The notes below the pieces were generated by a model. The model was not told where the DNA came from. It saw nothing but the letters and a program-made list of their open reading frames with translations, and ran no database searches. Positions 31,024 through 32,313 of a stretch of DNA of 32,313 nucleotides are shown in pieces. The position numbers and the translations under genes were made by a program. The DNA is taken from contig JAJZXK010000001.1 of assembly GCA_021806565.1 (NCBI GenBank), positions 1-32,313 on the forward strand. The letters are read 5' to 3'. Positions within the stretch are counted from its first letter, which is position 1. Every line of letters starts with the position of its first letter. Source of the stretch: Bacillota bacterium (GTDB lineage: Bacteria; Bacillota; Sulfobacillia; RBS10-35; JAJYVN01).

Positions 31024-31479
31024 ATGGCGGTCGTCACCGTGGATACGCATGCTCCGGGCCCGCCCAGGCGCGCCTATGATCTGGCCACCGACATGGAGTC
31101 CTATCCCCGTTTCATGAAAGACCTCATCTCAGTCGAGATCCTGGAGCGCGACGGTCGGAGCCAGTTGACGGCTTGGGCCGGTCGGCTGCAGGGGCGGGTG
31201 CTGCGCTGGAAGGAGCGGGATGAGTTCGACGACGCCCACTGCGTCATCCGTTACCGCCAGACGGAGGGCGACCTGCGCCGCTTCGAGGGCGAATGGTCCT
31301 TCGTCGCGGAGGGGGACGGGACGCGCATCACGCTCTCGGTGAACTATGAGGTGGGCATCCCGATGCTGGCGGGTCTTCTGGATCCGGTGGCCGGGGTGGT
31401 CATCCGGCGCAATTGCCGCGACATGCTTGAGGCGATGCGCCAGCGCTTGGCACAGGAACAGGCGGGAGAGCCGACATGA
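31024..31479 (+). CDS. SRPBCC-fold (polyketide cyclase/COQ10-like) protein
   Basis: A soluble 151-residue protein of the START/Bet v1-like superfamily with a hydrophobic ligand cavity. The opening pattern is typical (AYDLATDMESYPRFMKDLISVEIL), followed by the long beta-sheet (RVLRWKERDEFDDAHCVIRYRQTEGDLRRFEGEWSFV, GTRITLSVNYEVG) and the C-terminal helix (RRNCRDMLEAMRQRL). ATG 31024 follows GGCGGTGGGA. Members can bind lipids, quinones or polyketides; without a pathway context the ligand is unknown. The stop lies next to the small reading frame at 31476. Confidence 0.82.
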   Translation: MAVVTVDTHAPGPPRRAYDLATDMESYPRFMKDLISVEILERDGRSQLTAWAGRLQGRVLRWKERDEFDDAHCVIRYRQTEGDLRRFEGEWSFVAEGDGTRITLSVNYEVGIPMLAGLLDPVAGVVIRRNCRDMLEAMRQRLAQEQAGEPT

Positions 31480-31541
31480 ACGGCGGAGCGGTTGGCCGGG
31501 ACCGGCGGCGCGTATGGACGGACGCGGTCACGTGGACGTGA
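31476..31541 (+). other. Possible 21-codon coupling frame
   Basis: ATG 31476 has GGGAGAG 6 nt upstream and overlaps the SRPBCC stop. The frame ends at TGA 31539-31541, which overlaps GTG 31538 of the ACT-DUF5612 gene. It may be a translational relay, or the real N-terminus disrupted by a frameshift, or chance. Confidence 0.3.
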
Positions 31542-32209
31542 CGCGCGGCGGACCGCCGGACGTGACCGCATGGGTGCAGATCCGGGATGAAAAGGGCGCG
31601 TTGCACCACTTGACCGGTGCGATGGCGCGGCACGGGGCGAATATCACGCACATCGACATCACCGACCGGGCCGACGGGCATGCCTGGGTCTATATCGAGG
31701 CGGATCAGGTGGCCGATCCCGCGGCGCTGCTGTCTGCCCTGCACGCGCTGCCTGTCACGGTGGGGGTGGTGGACAATCCGCCGTCCCTCTATCACGTGTT
31801 CGGCAAGCGGGTCATCGTGATGGGCGGCGGGGCCCAGGTCGGGCAGGTCATGCTCGGGGCGGTTTCGGAGGCCGACCGGCACAACATACGCGGTGAGCGC
31901 ATCTCGGTGGACACCATTCCGCTGGTGGGTGAAACGGCGTTGGCTGGCGCCGTGCGCGCCGTGGCCAGGCTGCCGCGGGCCGCCGTACTGGTACTGGCGG
32001 GGGCGCTGATGGGTGGTGAGATCGCGGAGGCGGTGGCGGAGATCCGGCAGCGGGGCATCATCGTCATTTCGTTGAACATGGCGGGGAGCGTGCCGCGCGC
32101 GGCGGACCTCGTGGTTAGCGATCCGGTCCAGGCGGGGGTGATGGCCGTGATGGCCATCGCGCGCACGGCGCAGTTCGATGTGCGGCGCGTACAGGGGCAG
32201 ACGTTTTGA
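31514..32209 (+). CDS. ACT-domain / DUF5612 protein
   Basis: About 231 residues. An N-terminal ACT domain (WVQIRDEKGALHHLTGAMARHGANITHIDI, about 18-75) is followed by a Rossmann-like DUF5612-type domain (RVIVMGGGAQVGQVMLGAV; ISVDTIPLVGE; AAVLVLAGALMGGEIAEAVAEIRQRGIIVISLNMAGSVP). The architecture is best known from methanogens and some bacteria, and the enzyme activity is unknown. ATG 31514 lacks a clear ribosome site; GTG 31538 and GTG 31562 are alternatives, and GTG 31538 would overlap the stop of a 21-codon frame. The ACT domain probably senses an amino acid. Confidence 0.75.
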   Translation: MDGRGHVDVTRGGPPDVTAWVQIRDEKGALHHLTGAMARHGANITHIDITDRADGHAWVYIEADQVADPAALLSALHALPVTVGVVDNPPSLYHVFGKRVIVMGGGAQVGQVMLGAVSEADRHNIRGERISVDTIPLVGETALAGAVRAVARLPRAAVLVLAGALMGGEIAEAVAEIRQRGIIVISLNMAGSVPRAADLVVSDPVQAGVMAVMAIARTAQFDVRRVQGQTF

Positions 32210-32236
32210 GCACGTGGGCGCGAGTGCGCCGGGGCT

Positions 32237-32278
32237 CCTGAGGCGGAGAGGCTGTCGCTCTGGTCTCCCCGCCTCAGG
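32237..32278 (+). terminator. Stem-loop after the ACT-DUF5612 gene
   Basis: CCTGAGGCGG (32237-32246) pairs perfectly with CCGCCTCAGG (32269-32278); an inner AGA/TCT pair extends the stem past a 2-nt bulge. It begins 28 bp after the stop codon. The following sequence (TCTGCCTCATG) lacks a T-run, so it is a likely but imperfect terminator. Confidence 0.5.
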
Positions 32279-32313
32279 TCTGCCTCATGCGTCCGCCGAG
32301 TTCGGTGCCGCCT

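Overview
The window looks like chromosomal DNA from a GC-rich, spore-forming, probably monoderm member of the Bacillota. The evidence is a GerW/YtfJ sporulation protein with a DUF2953 (YtfI-like) gene beside scpA-scpB, a lysA / M50 protease / scpAB neighbourhood of firmicute type, strong AGGAGG-like ribosome binding sites with many GTG/TTG starts, and an efflux adaptor with a lipobox. The exact lineage (Sulfobacillus/Thermaerobacter-like groups are candidates) is a guess. No rRNA, tRNA, CRISPR array, insertion sequence or phage gene was recognised.

Region 1 (38-20149) is a large envelope/transport locus. On the minus strand lies a very large secreted solute-binding protein (carbohydrate-binding-like modules fused to an SBP domain), then a strong hairpin, then a MalF/MalG-type permease pair. 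Divergently, on the plus strand and nearly without gaps, lie a stalk-domain secreted protein, a MacB/LolD-type ATPase, a lipobox-bearing HlyD-type adaptor, a 1041-residue double-FtsX permease, a second ATPase with an AbrB-like tail, an NHL-TPR-YIP1 membrane protein, a DUF5696 secreted protein, and a second MalF/MalG-type permease pair. No MalK-type import ATPase is present, and the second permease pair has no binding protein of its own. I infer a coordinated envelope-glycan capture, processing and export/import apparatus; this is the best candidate for an undescribed system.

Region 2 (20302-24273) is housekeeping: an ACT-domain protein, then a clear sigma-A-type promoter driving lysA (diaminopimelate decarboxylase), a site-2-type M50 protease that appears to start at CTG, scpA with an unusually divergent N-terminus, and scpB.

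Region 3 (24201-28123 and on to 29868) holds a lytic transglycosylase gene on the minus strand (3' end overlapping scpB), then DUF2953 and gerW, then Ku, a stand-alone LigD-type polymerase and a RapA-like SNF2 helicase. The last three overlap at their start/stop codons and look like one translationally coupled DNA-repair cassette next to sporulation genes.

Region 4 (29769-32313) contains an HxlR-family regulator on the minus strand in which an in-frame TGA falls exactly on the conserved redox-sensing Cys codon, a long nested palindrome that carries mirror-image promoters, thioredoxin, an SRPBCC-fold protein, an ACT-DUF5612 protein, and a terminator-like hairpin near the end.
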